The notes beneath the pieces are model-generated. The model had not been told where the DNA came from, did no database searches, and worked only from the letters and a program-made list of their open reading frames with translations. This document shows positions 10,027 through 19,952 of a DNA stretch of 54,533 bases, one piece after another. Origin of the DNA: Mariprofundus micogutta (GTDB lineage: Bacteria; Pseudomonadota; Zetaproteobacteria; Mariprofundales; Mariprofundaceae); the NCBI RefSeq assembly GCF_001895085.1, contig NZ_BDFD01000017.1, positions 1 through 54,533 on the forward strand, in the 5' to 3' direction. A program made the position numbers and the translations under genes. Within the stretch, counting starts at the first letter, position 1. Every line of letters starts with the position of its first letter.

Positions 10027-11343
10027 ATGCTGGAAGGTCTTCAAAATAACTATGAGTCATGGTTGAACTCGCTAACACAGGCTGACTTCTGGTGGCAGTT
10101 CTCGGTATTGTGTATAGCAGTTGCATGTGCGCTATTGGTACAGCGCGTTATGCAACGCCTCGTAGATCAGCTAAAAACCGACACATCCAGTCGACTGCGC
10201 AAGACCTCCCTGAAAAGCGTACAGAGAATCCAGTTTCCCCTCACCATGCTCATGGTCACGCTGATTGGTCAGTCTATTCTGATTCACCTTGGCTTTGTGA
10301 CACCGCTGCTGGCTCTGGCAACTCCGCTGCTGCTCTCGCTCGCCGGAATCCGCATTCTGATCTATATGTTGCGCAAAGGGTTCTCCCCTGGCCCGCTGGT
10401 TAAAGCCTGGGAGAACATCATCAGTACAGGAATATGGTTGATGGTCGCCCTGCATCTGCTCGGCTGGCTCCCCGACGTGCTTGCAGCGCTTGATGCCCTG
10501 GCATTTTCTATCGGAGAGAATCGAATATCTCTGCTGCTAACGATAAAAGTCACCCTGACAGTTGTCCTGTTCTGGGTGATGGCGCTCTGGCTGGCCAATT
10601 TTATTGAGCAGAGACTGAATAATTTCGAACACTTCAGTAAAAGTGCCAGAGTTGCTCTGGCTAAAACCAGCAAGTTTTTACTCATTGCCATGGCACTGTT
10701 CGTCGGGCTCGATGCTGCCGGAGTCGATCTGACTGCGCTCACGGTTTTCGGTGGTGCTGTTGGTGTTGGTATCGGTTTCGGACTGCAGAAAATCACTTCC
10801 AACTTTATCAGCGGTTTTATCCTGCTCTTTGACCGTTCCATCAAACCCGGTGATGTCATTACGGTTCGAGACAAATTCGGCTGGGTGCAGGAGTTACGCG
10901 CTCGATATATAGTGGTACGTGATCGTGATGGAGTTGAAACCCTGATTCCGAATGAGAACCTGGTAACGTCTGAAGTGATCAACTGGAGTTATACAGATCC
11001 TGATGTACGCATGAAAATACGCGTTCAAATCAGCTATGATGATGATCCCGAACAAGCCATGGCGCTGATGCTTGAGTGCGCTAAAGCTTCAGCGCGCGTG
11101 CAAAAGGATCCCGTGCCGCTGACTCGCCTGATGGAATTCGGTGATAATGGCATAGTGCTGGAACTGCGCATCTGGATTCTTGATCCGGAAAACGGGCTGG
11201 GCGGAGTACGCTCCGAAGTCAATCTTGCCATCTGGCGAGCCTTCAAAAAGGCCGGCATCACCATCCCTTATCCGCAACGGGATATTCACATCAAGGATGA
11301 TCGTCTGTCTCAGTCGATCAATACGGGTGTTCCAGATGAGTAA
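10027..11343 (+). CDS. MscS-family mechanosensitive ion channel
   Basis: Inner-membrane channel thought to open on hypo-osmotic stress and release small solutes. ATG 10027 follows AAGGAG at 10017-10022, giving 438 aa; an in-frame ATG at 9961 lacks such a site. Several hydrophobic segments precede the conserved MscS pore helix and beta-domain region (VGVGIGFGLQKITSNFISGF, then DRSIKPGDVITV). The C-terminal third has the alpha/beta vestibule pattern, including WSYTDPDVRMKIRVQISYDD. It is longer than E. coli MscS (286 aa), with extra N-terminal membrane segments as in YbdG/MscM-like members. It appears to be a single-gene unit between the gltD terminator and the next gene. Confidence 0.93.
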   Translation: MLEGLQNNYESWLNSLTQADFWWQFSVLCIAVACALLVQRVMQRLVDQLKTDTSSRLRKTSLKSVQRIQFPLTMLMVTLIGQSILIHLGFVTPLLALATPLLLSLAGIRILIYMLRKGFSPGPLVKAWENIISTGIWLMVALHLLGWLPDVLAALDALAFSIGENRISLLLTIKVTLTVVLFWVMALWLANFIEQRLNNFEHFSKSARVALAKTSKFLLIAMALFVGLDAAGVDLTALTVFGGAVGVGIGFGLQKITSNFISGFILLFDRSIKPGDVITVRDKFGWVQELRARYIVVRDRDGVETLIPNENLVTSEVINWSYTDPDVRMKIRVQISYDDDPEQAMALMLECAKASARVQKDPVPLTRLMEFGDNGIVLELRIWILDPENGLGGVRSEVNLAIWRAFKKAGITIPYPQRDIHIKDDRLSQSINTGVPDE

Positions 11344-11449
11344 AATATTCCTGGCTTGGAACGTATGAGTATCACTGCCTGATCGGGGTATCATTCTGAA
11401 TGGGCTTGCCTTCCCTCTTGCTTGCCCGCCACAGACAGAGGTAAAGCTT

Positions 11450-12067
11450 ATGAACAGACAGATAAATGAGCTGATTGATAAAATACGCGATCTGGAAGAT
11501 GAACTGGAATATCAACTAACGCAGCGACGTGATGAACTGCGTTTCGAGCTGATCGGACGTAAAGTACGTTTTGAACAGGAAATCCTTGAACGACACAGGC
11601 AACTGAAGACCAGCCTGACACGCTATGTAGTCGAGGCGCGTCCGCTGGTCATCCTGACTGCACCCTTCATATATATCCTTATCATTCCTTTTGTTTTGTT
11701 GGATCTACTGGTTTCACTGTATCAATTCATATGCTTTCCAATTTACGGTATCCCAAAAGTGCGTCGTCGGGAGCATATGGTCTTTGACCGTCACCAGCTT
11801 GGATATCTCAACACAGTGGAAAAATTCAACTGTTTTTACTGCTCTTATGGCAATGGCCTGATCTCGTATGTGCGCGAAATTGCCGCTCGCACTGAGCAAT
11901 ACTGGTGTCCAATCAAACATGCACGGCGCATTGCAGGTGCGCATAGCCGCTACAGTCACTTTCTGGACTATGGTGATGGTGATGCATGGCATGATAAAAT
12001 TGAAGATGTACGCTGCGATTTTCACAACAAAGGGAAACAGAAATCAGGTAAAACAAAAAAAGAATGA
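11450..12067 (+). CDS. Membrane protein of unknown function with coiled coil and conserved cysteines
   Basis: 205 aa; I do not recognise a named function. Residues 1-60 are a charged helix likely to form a coiled coil. Two adjacent hydrophobic stretches follow around 68-100 (LVILTAPFIYILIIPFVLLD, then VSLYQFICF), then a soluble part with three cysteines in FNCFYCSYGNG and QYWCPIKHARR. The NCxYCxY...WCP pattern looks like a conserved metal or disulfide site. The tail is lysine-rich. ATG 11450 follows GAGGTAAAGCTT. It precedes cmoA by about 90 bp and could share its transcript, but no functional link is visible. Confidence 0.75.
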   Translation: MNRQINELIDKIRDLEDELEYQLTQRRDELRFELIGRKVRFEQEILERHRQLKTSLTRYVVEARPLVILTAPFIYILIIPFVLLDLLVSLYQFICFPIYGIPKVRRREHMVFDRHQLGYLNTVEKFNCFYCSYGNGLISYVREIAARTEQYWCPIKHARRIAGAHSRYSHFLDYGDGDAWHDKIEDVRCDFHNKGKQKSGKTKKE

Positions 12068-12154
12068 GTCAGTGACCTGCAAAGAATCAGAAATCATGCA
12101 TGCATGGCATCAAATCAGTTTCAACTGCTGCTGTTTTCATTCAGATTTCACGGC

Positions 12155-12865
12155 ATGGCTCGCGATGCAATATATACATCTGACATTCACAGCAACGGTT
12201 TCTCCTTTGACGACAAAGTAGCATCGGTATTTGCCGATATGATTGGCCGTTCTGTACCCGGATACGGTCAAACTTTGCAGATGGTAGAGCTATTGGCGCA
12301 CCAGTATGCTCAGGAAGATTCAAACCTGTATGATCTGGGCTGCTCCCTTGGTGCTGCAACCATGGCACTTAGCCGCGGGGCTGCTGGTAAAACATGTTCC
12401 GTCATCGGAGTGGATAACTCCCCTGCTATGGTGGAACGCTGTCAGCAAACCCTGAAAGATGAGCCGGTAGTGATTCGTTGCCAGGATATCCTTGATACAG
12501 AGATTGAGAATGCTTCTGTCGTGGTATTGAACTTTGTACTGCAGTTTGTCGATAAAAGCGCAAGGTTGAATCTGCTTAGTAAGATATGTCATGGACTGAA
12601 ACCCGGAGGTGTTCTTATCTTGTCTGAGAAAATCGCTTTTGATGATGCAGATGAGAACCGGCAACAGATTGGCTTGCATGAGGCATTCAAACGCGCACAA
12701 GGCTATTCAGACATGGAAATCAGCCGCAAGCGTACGGCATTGGAAAATGTATTGGTTCCTGAAACGCTCGCAACACATCATGCTCGACTTAAACAAGCCG
12801 GTTTCTCTACATCGAACACCTGGTTCCAGTGTTTTAACTTCTCGTCCCTGATTGCTATCAAATGA
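12155..12865 (+). CDS. cmoA: Carboxy-S-adenosyl-L-methionine synthase
   Basis: Makes carboxy-SAM from SAM and prephenate, the donor used by CmoB to modify wobble uridine 34 of tRNAs to cmo5U. The class I methyltransferase fold has YDLGCSLGAATMALSR as the SAM-binding loop, IGVDNSPAMVERC, the CmoA-typical VVLNFVLQFV and SEKIAFDD, and an N-terminal SVPGYGQ. The start is set at ATG 12155 (MARDAIYTSDI) because it aligns with E. coli CmoA from memory; an ATG at 12104 would add 17 residues. No strong ribosome-binding site decides between them. The stop overlaps cmoB as ATGA. Confidence 0.93.
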   Translation: MARDAIYTSDIHSNGFSFDDKVASVFADMIGRSVPGYGQTLQMVELLAHQYAQEDSNLYDLGCSLGAATMALSRGAAGKTCSVIGVDNSPAMVERCQQTLKDEPVVIRCQDILDTEIENASVVVLNFVLQFVDKSARLNLLSKICHGLKPGGVLILSEKIAFDDADENRQQIGLHEAFKRAQGYSDMEISRKRTALENVLVPETLATHHARLKQAGFSTSNTWFQCFNFSSLIAIK

Positions 12866-13848
12866 AAGCTTACAAGGATGCAGAAGGACTGAAACTACAG
12901 GAGATGTTGAGCCAGTCTTCATTGGCAGGGTTTTCTGATGCATTGATAGCCCTGCATGAAAAAGGTTGGAAGAAAATCCTCAAACACGGCGACCTGGGCC
13001 GCTGGCAAGGCGGTTTTGAGTCCCTGCCTGATGTCTACCCCTCTGAAACAGACTTCAATGCCTCAGCGGTCAAAATCGGATCTGCTGCTGATACCGACAT
13101 GAGCACAGCTGAAATCGAAGCTGCCCTGAAGCAGATGCATCCATGGCGCAAAGGCCCGTTTGAAGTGTTCGGCGTTCATATTGATACCGAGTGGCACTCG
13201 GACTGGAAATGGGATCGCCTGCAGCAGGCAATCAGCCCTCTTGCCGGCCGCACCATCCTCGATGTTGGTTGTGGATCAGGTTATCACCTGTGGCGCATGT
13301 TGGCTTGTGATGCAAAGATGGTGGTCGGCATTGATCCGACACCTTTGTTCTCCATGCATTTTGCCACAATCAAACGCTACGTACCTGATGCCGCCGCATT
13401 TATTTTGCCGGTCGGCATTGAAGATATGCCGCACAAGATGCAGAGCTTTGATACGGTCTTTTCCATGGGTATCCTCTACCATCGTAAATCGCCGATTGAT
13501 CATCTGATCGAGTTGAAAGAGCTGCTTAACGATGGCGGTGAACTGGTGCTTGATACACTGGTCATCGAAGGTGATGAAACGCAGTGTCTGATGCCGCACG
13601 GGCGTTATGCCAAGATGCGCAATGTCTGGTTTATTCCTTCTGTGGATATGCTCAGGTTATGGATGAAACGTGCCGGATATAAATCCGTCAACGTCATTGA
13701 TGTTAGCCCAACAAGCATTGAAGAACAGCGCTCAACGGAATGGATGACATTCGAATCCCTGCCCAACTTCCTTGATCCTAATGATCATGACAAAACCATC
13801 GAAGGTTACCCTGCCCCCATTCGTGCGGTCCTGACGGCAAAGAAATAA
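12862..13848 (+). CDS. cmoB: tRNA U34 carboxymethyltransferase
   Basis: Transfers the carboxymethyl group from carboxy-SAM to 5-hydroxyuridine at tRNA position 34. The 328 aa match the family length. The N-terminal part carries GRWQGGFESLPD, followed by MHPWRKGPFEVFGVHIDTEW and a Rossmann methyltransferase core (ILDVGCGSGYHLWRM, then VVGIDPTPLF) and FSMGILYHRKSPIDHL, all CmoB hallmarks. Its start codon overlaps the cmoA stop, so the two enzymes of the pathway are translationally coupled. A bidirectional terminator follows. Confidence 0.97.
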   Translation: MKAYKDAEGLKLQEMLSQSSLAGFSDALIALHEKGWKKILKHGDLGRWQGGFESLPDVYPSETDFNASAVKIGSAADTDMSTAEIEAALKQMHPWRKGPFEVFGVHIDTEWHSDWKWDRLQQAISPLAGRTILDVGCGSGYHLWRMLACDAKMVVGIDPTPLFSMHFATIKRYVPDAAAFILPVGIEDMPHKMQSFDTVFSMGILYHRKSPIDHLIELKELLNDGGELVLDTLVIEGDETQCLMPHGRYAKMRNVWFIPSVDMLRLWMKRAGYKSVNVIDVSPTSIEEQRSTEWMTFESLPNFLDPNDHDKTIEGYPAPIRAVLTAKK

Positions 13849-13895
13849 ACAAACGGCGCTTCCCGTCGTGCGATAGGCTTAAAAAATCAACAAAC

Positions 13896-13923
13896 AAAAA
13901 AGGCGGGCAATGCCCGCCTTTTT
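13896..13923. terminator. Bidirectional intrinsic terminator between cmoB and the cyclophilin gene
   Basis: Perfect stem AAAAAGGCGGGC / GCCCGCCTTTTT with an AAT loop. A- and T-runs on either side allow it to serve both convergent genes. Confidence 0.93.
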
Positions 13924-13942
13924 CATCATAAGAAACAGTTGC

Positions 13943-14539
13943 TTATGGTAATACGCTAATCTTCACCATCGGATCGCCCTGGCGAATATCATCGACAACT
14001 TCCATGCCTTCAGTGACCTGACCAAACACAGTGTACTGACCATCCAGATGCGGTTGGGCTTCGAAGCAGATGTAGAACTGACTACCTGCTGAATCAGGGT
14101 TCGCTGAACGCGCCATGGCCAGTGTGCCACGTACATGTTTACGCTCATTGAACTCAGCTTTTACAGAATAACCCGGGCCACCTGTACCACGTCCATCAGG
14201 ATCACCGCCCTGTGCCATGAAACCGGGAATCACGCGATGAAAAACCAGCCCATCATAAAAACCTTTACCGGCCAGTGCCTTAAAGTTTGCGACCGTATTC
14301 GGTGCAGTATCCGGATACAGTTCGATCAGGATCTCACCTTTCTCGGTTTCAATTTTGATGTGATTTCCTTCCGGAATACCTTTATCACCCGCCTGAGGCG
14401 CTTTTGTAAATAAACCCACTCTGTTCTCCTTTGCTTGAGTTTCCTGACCATCATTGATCTGGCTGACAAACACCACCCCGATAAAGGCCAGGACCATCAT
14501 AATTGCGTTTCGTTTTTTCAATTTCCGTACGTCAGTCAT
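13943..14539 (-). CDS. Peptidyl-prolyl cis-trans isomerase, cyclophilin type, membrane-anchored or exported
   Basis: Speeds proline isomerisation during protein folding. The 198 aa begin with a basic segment and hydrophobic helix (MVLAFIGVVFVS, about 14-25), so the protein is probably periplasmic, anchored or cleaved. The cyclophilin domain spans about 60-198: IELYPDTAPNTVANF, the catalytic-Arg motif FHRVIPGFMAQGGDP, GTLAMARSANPDSAGSQFYI and VFGQVTEGMEVVD. Its start overlaps the truB stop (ATGA), placing it last in the rimP-nusA-infB-truB series. Confidence 0.93.
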   Translation of the reverse strand: MTDVRKLKKRNAIMMVLAFIGVVFVSQINDGQETQAKENRVGLFTKAPQAGDKGIPEGNHIKIETEKGEILIELYPDTAPNTVANFKALAGKGFYDGLVFHRVIPGFMAQGGDPDGRGTGGPGYSVKAEFNERKHVRGTLAMARSANPDSAGSQFYICFEAQPHLDGQYTVFGQVTEGMEVVDDIRQGDPMVKISVLP

Positions 14540-15453
14540 AAGTACCTCTTCTGTGCTGTAGGCAAAATTCGTGCCGGATGCAGCACCATATGCCGCATTC
14601 CCGCTTTCAGCAGGCCTGTTCCCAGTACCATATCACCTGCGAATACTGCCACATTCATTTCCTTATTATCAGCTTCAGTATTCCTCAGTTGGATGCGCTG
14701 CCCATGCAGGAATCGTTTAATGTCAGCATTCTGCAGTTCCACGCGTTCATAATCTCGCAACCACTGCCCGAGCGGTAACAGGCAAGCCTGTTTCTGCTCA
14801 TGTAATATTTCCGGTGTGACCATCATGGCTTCCGGCCAGCCAGCAGTAGAAAGCCGTCTGAGTTGGGTAACACAGCCGCCCATGGCCAGGCTTTGGCCAA
14901 TATCCCTAGCCAGAGAGCGAATATAGGTACCTTTGGAACAAACGACTTCCAGTGTGACCAATGGGTAGTCAAAGGAAACAAGCTTGAGTTCATGAATCGT
15001 CACCGCGCGTGACTTCATTTCAACAGCCTGACCCTTTCTGGCCATGTCATGGGCACGTTTGCCATCAATTCGAATGGCAGAATAAACCGGAGGAACCTGT
15101 TCGATATCACCACGGAACTGCTCCAGTACATGCTCCAGCTGCTGCAGCTCCACCTGATTCTCAAATGACTGTGTGGTTTCACCTTCGAGATCCAGCGTAT
15201 CGGTTTGGTAGGAAATATCGAATGTTACACGGTAGCTCTTTTCAGCTTCCAGTCCCATCTCGGCAAAACGCGTCGCATCACCGAGAAGAATGGGCAACAT
15301 GCCTGTAGCCAGTGGATCAAGTGTACCGGTATGCCCGGCTTTGATGCGTTTCTGACCCGGCTCACTGAATAAGCGGGAAATCTCATTTACCGCCCGACGT
15401 GATGACCAGCCAAGTGGTTTATCAAGAAACACTATGCCGCAAATATCTGTCAT
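14536..15453 (-). CDS. truB: tRNA pseudouridine(55) synthase
   Basis: Converts U55 of the tRNA T loop to pseudouridine. Translation is set to begin at ATG 15453 (MTDICGIVFLDKPLGWSS), giving 305 aa. The longer frame would overlap nrnA and add 22 unlike residues. Motifs visible are the N-terminal LDKPLGWSS, the catalytic-Asp loop GHTGTLDPLATG (Asp46), YTxD-like DISYQTDTLDLEG, PPVYSAIRIDGKRAHDMAR and CSKGTYIRSLARDIG. The C-terminal part contains a PUA-like domain. It follows nrnA by 16 bp. Confidence 0.95.
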   Translation of the reverse strand: MTDICGIVFLDKPLGWSSRRAVNEISRLFSEPGQKRIKAGHTGTLDPLATGMLPILLGDATRFAEMGLEAEKSYRVTFDISYQTDTLDLEGETTQSFENQVELQQLEHVLEQFRGDIEQVPPVYSAIRIDGKRAHDMARKGQAVEMKSRAVTIHELKLVSFDYPLVTLEVVCSKGTYIRSLARDIGQSLAMGGCVTQLRRLSTAGWPEAMMVTPEILHEQKQACLLPLGQWLRDYERVELQNADIKRFLHGQRIQLRNTEADNKEMNVAVFAGDMVLGTGLLKAGMRHMVLHPARILPTAQKRYL

Positions 15454-15469
15454 ATTGTTTGAAACTGAA

Positions 15470-16471
15470 TCAGGCAAAGATTCGGGTGACTGCCTGTTCA
15501 ACACTTGAGCGTACTTCATCGAATGTGCCGCGCATCAGGCAACCGGATGCATACGTATGACCACCACCGCCCAGACTTGCCGCCAGAGCACCTACATCAA
15601 CGTATGTTTTACCACGGAAGCTTACTTTCCAGCAGTTCTCACGACGCTCATCACAACGAATGAATACAGCCACTTCAACACCATCAATACTGCGGGCGTA
15701 ATCAATCAATCCTTCGGTATCCTCAACATCAGCACCCGTTGCCTCATACATATCACTGGTAATATGTACCCAGGCAGAGCGCCCCTCATTGTGAACCTCT
15801 AATGTATCGAGACAGGCTGACATCATCTTCAGGCCTGCAAGTGGACGACTCTCATATACATGGACACTGATGGGCCATGGTCTGGCACCGGCATCAATCA
15901 ACTCAGCAGCCATGCGGTAAACTGCAGCTGTTGAATTGGAAAGTCTGAAACTTGCAGTATCTGTCAATACAGCTGTATAGATTGCACTGGCTGTGGCTTT
16001 GCTGACAGGGCTTTTCATGGCAATCAACAGATCGAAAATCATCGCACCTGTAGCGCAATATCTGGCATCAACCAGATTAATATCACCAAAGAGTTTGTTG
16101 CTGGCATGATGATCAATATTCAGCAATGTCGCACCATCATAAAATGCATCGGGCATACCGAGTCTGGCTTTGGAGCCACAATCAAGGGCAATAATAAGAT
16201 CGCCACCGCTTGTGTCGCTATGCCAGTGACCTCGCCCTACTTTATCTGCATGATCCAGAAAGGTGTAAATACGTGGTACACCATCAACATTGAACATGGT
16301 TACTGATTTTCCAAGTTCGGTCAGTGCATCATACAGTGCCAACTGGGACCCAATGCCATCACCATCCGGATTACAGTGAGTGATTAGTACAATTTGTTCT
16401 GCGCCGTTGATGGCATCCATAACGGGCTGCCAGTTAACATCGGAGATGACAGAATGCATCTGGCTGCTCAT
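15470..16471 (-). CDS. nrnA: DHH-family phosphoesterase, oligoribonuclease / pAp phosphatase type
   Basis: Predicted to degrade very short RNAs and dephosphorylate 3'-phosphoadenosine 5'-phosphate. The 333 aa show the DHH domain with THCNPDGDGIGSQLAL near 31-46, IALDCGS, the signature LLNIDHHASN, and CATGAMIFDLL. A C-terminal DHHA1 domain ends in GGGGHTYASGC. The location between rbfA and truB is a common one for nrnA. The start overlaps the rbfA stop (ATGA). Confidence 0.9.
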   Translation of the reverse strand: MSSQMHSVISDVNWQPVMDAINGAEQIVLITHCNPDGDGIGSQLALYDALTELGKSVTMFNVDGVPRIYTFLDHADKVGRGHWHSDTSGGDLIIALDCGSKARLGMPDAFYDGATLLNIDHHASNKLFGDINLVDARYCATGAMIFDLLIAMKSPVSKATASAIYTAVLTDTASFRLSNSTAAVYRMAAELIDAGARPWPISVHVYESRPLAGLKMMSACLDTLEVHNEGRSAWVHITSDMYEATGADVEDTEGLIDYARSIDGVEVAVFIRCDERRENCWKVSFRGKTYVDVGALAASLGGGGHTYASGCLMRGTFDEVRSSVEQAVTRIFA

Positions 16472-16812
16472 GGTCTTTGCAGATCTCTCAACAGCTGCAG
16501 TACGTCACCGGATTTCTCAAAATTACTGTCCCATTTGAAAACAATGGCCGGAAGACGGCGTTTGGGCAGTGCACGGCGCAATTCATGCGAAAAATGCGGA
16601 GCCATACGGTTCAGAGCATCAATACAGGCTTTCTGTTCAGTTTCACCATTATGATACACCCATATGGTCAAAAACTGTTTTCCGGATGCTTCCACTCGTG
16701 TGATGCTGACACCATTAAAACGCGGATCTGCCACGTCACGGTACAACAGTGTTGATAACAAGCGCTGCACATCAGTCAGAAACCGCTGCTGATTGGCGGA
16801 AACCTTACGCAT
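16468..16812 (-). CDS. rbfA: 30S ribosome-binding factor A
   Basis: Ribosome maturation factor acting late in 16S rRNA 5' processing and needed for cold growth in relatives. The 114-aa length and KH-like pattern fit: FLTDVQRLLSTLLYRDVADPR at the start, ISITRVEASG-like GVSITRVEASGKQFL, and the end segment LRRALPKRRLPAIVFKWD (the usual LRxxLxxRxxPxLxFxxD). It lies 15 bp after infB and overlaps nrnA. Confidence 0.95.
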   Translation of the reverse strand: MRKVSANQQRFLTDVQRLLSTLLYRDVADPRFNGVSITRVEASGKQFLTIWVYHNGETEQKACIDALNRMAPHFSHELRRALPKRRLPAIVFKWDSNFEKSGDVLQLLRDLQRP

Positions 16813-16827
16813 CAGAAGACTCTATGT

Positions 16828-19800
16828 TCAGAGTGTGGCCGCCACTTCTTCAATGATATAAAACTCGAAGGTATCGCCTTCTTTAATATCATTGAATTTT
16901 TCGACGCTCATGCCGCATTCGAAGCCGGCTTTGACTTCTTTCACATCATCTTTGAATCGACGCAGTGATTCCAGAACACCATCGTAAATCAACACAGACT
17001 CACGCAGTACGCGAACATGTGAACCACGGGTAACGTAACCATCGGTCACATAACAACCTGCAATGGCTCCGACTTTCGGTGCATTGAACACGTCGCGCAC
17101 ATCAGCACTGCCGGTAACTTTCTCAACCTTGTTCGGAGACAGAACACCAGCCATAGCCGCTTTAACTTCATCAATTGCATCGTAAATAACCTTGTAAAAA
17201 CGGATATCTACGCCTTCAACTTCAGCAACTTTCTTGGCCTTGGCTTCAGGACGAACGTTAAAGCCGATGATGATGGCATTTGCTGCGGATGCGAGCATGA
17301 CATCAGACTCGGTGATACCGCCAATCGCTTTATGTACGATTTTCACTTTCACTTCGTCAGTGCCTGCTTTAGCCAGAGATTCAGCCATCGCTTCAACAGA
17401 ACCGGTCACATCACCCTTGATCAGTACAGGTACTTCCTTCACGCCGCTCTGCATATTGGCAAACAGTTCATCAAGGCTGGCGCGTTTCTTCGCTTCAGCA
17501 CCCTGCTCACGCTCCATATCCTTACGATAACGAACAATATCACGAGCCTGTTTTTCATTTTCTACTGCAAAGATCTCCTGACCGGCTTCTGGTACGGAAT
17601 CAAGACCGAGCAATTCGAATGGAATTGATGGTCCGGCAGTACGATGCTGAACCGAGTTTTCATCAACAATCGCACGCAAGCGACCTGTTGCAGATCCAAC
17701 AACCACGGTATCACCCTGGTTAAATGTACCATTCTGCACCAGAACCGTTGCCACTGGACCACGCCCCCTGTCCAGTCGGGATTCAACCACGATACCTTTA
17801 CCGCGACGCTGTGGATTGGCTTTCAGTTCAAGAATTTCAGTCTGCAGAGCCAGCATTTCAAGCAGATCATCCAGACCCAGCCCAGTATGCGCTGAAACAG
17901 GAACAAACATGGTGTTGCCGCCCCACTCTTCAGGAATCACTTCATGTTCAGCCAACTGACGCATCACCTTCTCAGGGTCAGCCCCTTCTTTATCCATTTT
18001 ATTCATGGCCACAATGATCGGAACCCCGGCAGCACGCGCATGGTTCAGTGCTTCCACTGTCTGTGGCATCACACCATCATCAGCTGCAACTACCAGCACA
18101 GCCACGTCGGTCATGCTTGCACCACGTGCACGCAGGCCTGTAAATGCTTCATGACCAGGTGTATCAACGAAGACAACACGTTCGCCGCCTTCCAGTTTCA
18201 CCATATAGGCACCAATATGCTGTGTAATACCACCAGCTTCTCCATCTGCCACGTTCGCTTTACGCAGGGCATCAAGAATAGAGGTTTTACCGTGATCCAC
18301 ATGGCCCATAACCACGACAACAGGTGGGCGTGGTTCCAGATCTTCCGGGCTATCTTCAGATACATCTTCAACAAGCACATCTTCTACAGCTGCGGCATTG
18401 ATTATTTTCGCCTTATGGCCGAACTCTTCTACGATCAGCACAGCGGTATCAGCATCAACACTTTCATTCACTGTTGTCGGCATACCCATTTCAAACAGCT
18501 TCTGTACAACCTGCGCACTCTTGAATGCCATGCGGCTGGCCAGTTCCGCCACCAGAATCGGATCGGTAACTTCAACAGTACGAACTACAAAGTTTTCATC
18601 ATCCTTGGACACGCTGGAGTCACGTTTGCGTGAACCACGAGCCAGGCGAGCCTGACGTTCCTGCTGTTCAGGAGTAAGAACCTCATGACGCTTTTCAGCA
18701 TATGAGCGGCGAGCAGCTTTCTCTGCAGGAGAAAGACGACGCTGTGGTCTACCACCACCAGGTCCGCCGCGGCGACGCTGGGGGCCAGCCGGTGGTGGAG
18801 CTGAAGGTTGTGGGGAAATAGCAAGTGACGGGCTGCGACGAGTATTGCTCGCATTTTGAGGTCTGTCCTGCCCGGGGCGCTGAGGTCTTGCTGCCTGAGC
18901 CTGCCTGCGCTGACTTGCACGGTCTTCAGAAATTTTCTTCTCAATCTGTTTAACAGATGAACTTGGTGCCTTTGATGCAGCAATCTGTGCTGGCGTAAGT
19001 CCTCTGCGAATGGTTGTTCTCGGGCCTTTATGTGCCGGGTTCTGTCCCTGACCAGCCGGACGGTTCGGGCCACCCGGGCGATTCGGACCGGCATTAGCCG
19101 GACGGTTCGGGCCACCCGGGCGATTCGGACCGGCATTAGCAGGGCGATTCGGGCCACCCGGGCGATTCGGACCGGCATTAGCAGGACGATTCGGGCCACC
19201 CGGACGGTTTGGACCGGCATTAGCAGGGCGATTCGGGCCACCCGGACGGTTTGGACCTGCATTAGCAGGACGATTCGGGCCAGTTGGACGTACTGCAGCT
19301 GTTGAACGTGTAACACCAGCCGGAGCCTGTTTGGCTGCCGCAGTTGCCGCAGCAGCTCGCTGCGCAGGTGTCGGGCCGGATTTTTTAGCTGTTATAACTG
19401 TTTTGGTTGGTGCAGTAGCTGCGGGTTTTGCCGGAGCAGCCACTGTTTTCGCCGCAGCAGCGCTAGCTGCTTTAGCAGCCTTGGCATCTGCAAGCTTTTT
19501 CGCATCGGCAATTTTCTTTTGCTCAACCGCAGCAGCAGCTCGCTGTGCAGGTGCAATAGGTTTCTCTTTTGCAGCAGGTGTTGCTGGCGCAACCGCCGGA
19601 GCAGGCTTTTCAACCGGTTTGGCTGCCACCGGTTTTGCTGCCGGTGTATGGCGGCGACGCACGGCAACTTCTACTGTGCGACCTCTGCCTTCCACCTGAC
19701 CGCCTGTCCGGGTTTGCCCGGCAACCATTGGTCGATTCAGTGTCAGGGTTTTACCAGCGCCTTTCTTGGCATCAGGCTTGGCTGAAGATTTAATTACCGA

Positions 19801-19938
19801 TCGAATCTTCCCTTGATCGTCTGCATCCAGCGTACTGGTCGGTCCACTCACAACCACATTACACTGCACTGCGGCGCGCTGTATTTCAGCCGCGTCCACG
19901 CCAAGTTCTTTTGCCAAGTCAAGAATACGTTTTGCCAT
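16828..19938 (-). CDS. infB: Translation initiation factor IF-2
   Basis: GTPase that brings fMet-tRNA to the 30S subunit and drives subunit joining. At 1036 aa it is a long form. An N-terminal IF2N domain (about 1-50) is followed by a low-complexity Ala/Pro/Arg region of roughly 400 residues. This includes a tandem repeat of the 14-residue unit [14 protein letters not shown] near 220-295. The G domain has GHVDHGKTS near 544, DTPGHEAF and NKMDK; domains II-IV follow, ending in EEVAATL. It lies between ylxR and rbfA in the standard nusA operon. Confidence 0.98.
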   Translation of the reverse strand: MAKRILDLAKELGVDAAEIQRAAVQCNVVVSGPTSTLDADDQGKIRSVIKSSAKPDAKKGAGKTLTLNRPMVAGQTRTGGQVEGRGRTVEVAVRRRHTPAAKPVAAKPVEKPAPAVAPATPAAKEKPIAPAQRAAAAVEQKKIADAKKLADAKAAKAASAAAAKTVAAPAKPAATAPTKTVITAKKSGPTPAQRAAAATAAAKQAPAGVTRSTAAVRPTGPNRPANAGPNRPGGPNRPANAGPNRPGGPNRPANAGPNRPGGPNRPANAGPNRPGGPNRPANAGPNRPGGPNRPAGQGQNPAHKGPRTTIRRGLTPAQIAASKAPSSSVKQIEKKISEDRASQRRQAQAARPQRPGQDRPQNASNTRRSPSLAISPQPSAPPPAGPQRRRGGPGGGRPQRRLSPAEKAARRSYAEKRHEVLTPEQQERQARLARGSRKRDSSVSKDDENFVVRTVEVTDPILVAELASRMAFKSAQVVQKLFEMGMPTTVNESVDADTAVLIVEEFGHKAKIINAAAVEDVLVEDVSEDSPEDLEPRPPVVVVMGHVDHGKTSILDALRKANVADGEAGGITQHIGAYMVKLEGGERVVFVDTPGHEAFTGLRARGASMTDVAVLVVAADDGVMPQTVEALNHARAAGVPIIVAMNKMDKEGADPEKVMRQLAEHEVIPEEWGGNTMFVPVSAHTGLGLDDLLEMLALQTEILELKANPQRRGKGIVVESRLDRGRGPVATVLVQNGTFNQGDTVVVGSATGRLRAIVDENSVQHRTAGPSIPFELLGLDSVPEAGQEIFAVENEKQARDIVRYRKDMEREQGAEAKKRASLDELFANMQSGVKEVPVLIKGDVTGSVEAMAESLAKAGTDEVKVKIVHKAIGGITESDVMLASAANAIIIGFNVRPEAKAKKVAEVEGVDIRFYKVIYDAIDEVKAAMAGVLSPNKVEKVTGSADVRDVFNAPKVGAIAGCYVTDGYVTRGSHVRVLRESVLIYDGVLESLRRFKDDVKEVKAGFECGMSVEKFNDIKEGDTFEFYIIEEVAATL
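19062..19280 (-). repeat. 42-bp tandem repeats inside infB
   Basis: About five copies of a 42-bp unit encode [14 protein letters not shown]. The copies differ only at a few third positions, such as CCCGGGCGATTC against CCCGGACGGTTT. The multiple-of-three unit keeps the IF-2 frame open, so copy number could vary without harm. Confidence 0.9.
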
Positions 19939-19952
19939 CTGTTCTGTTTACC

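Noticed and set aside
19030-19316. Repeat-rich frames on both strands over the IF-2 linker, and a possible CRISPR-like array
   Set aside because: The repetition is the in-frame GPNRP coding repeat of infB. There is no spacer structure, and the other frames are shadows of it.
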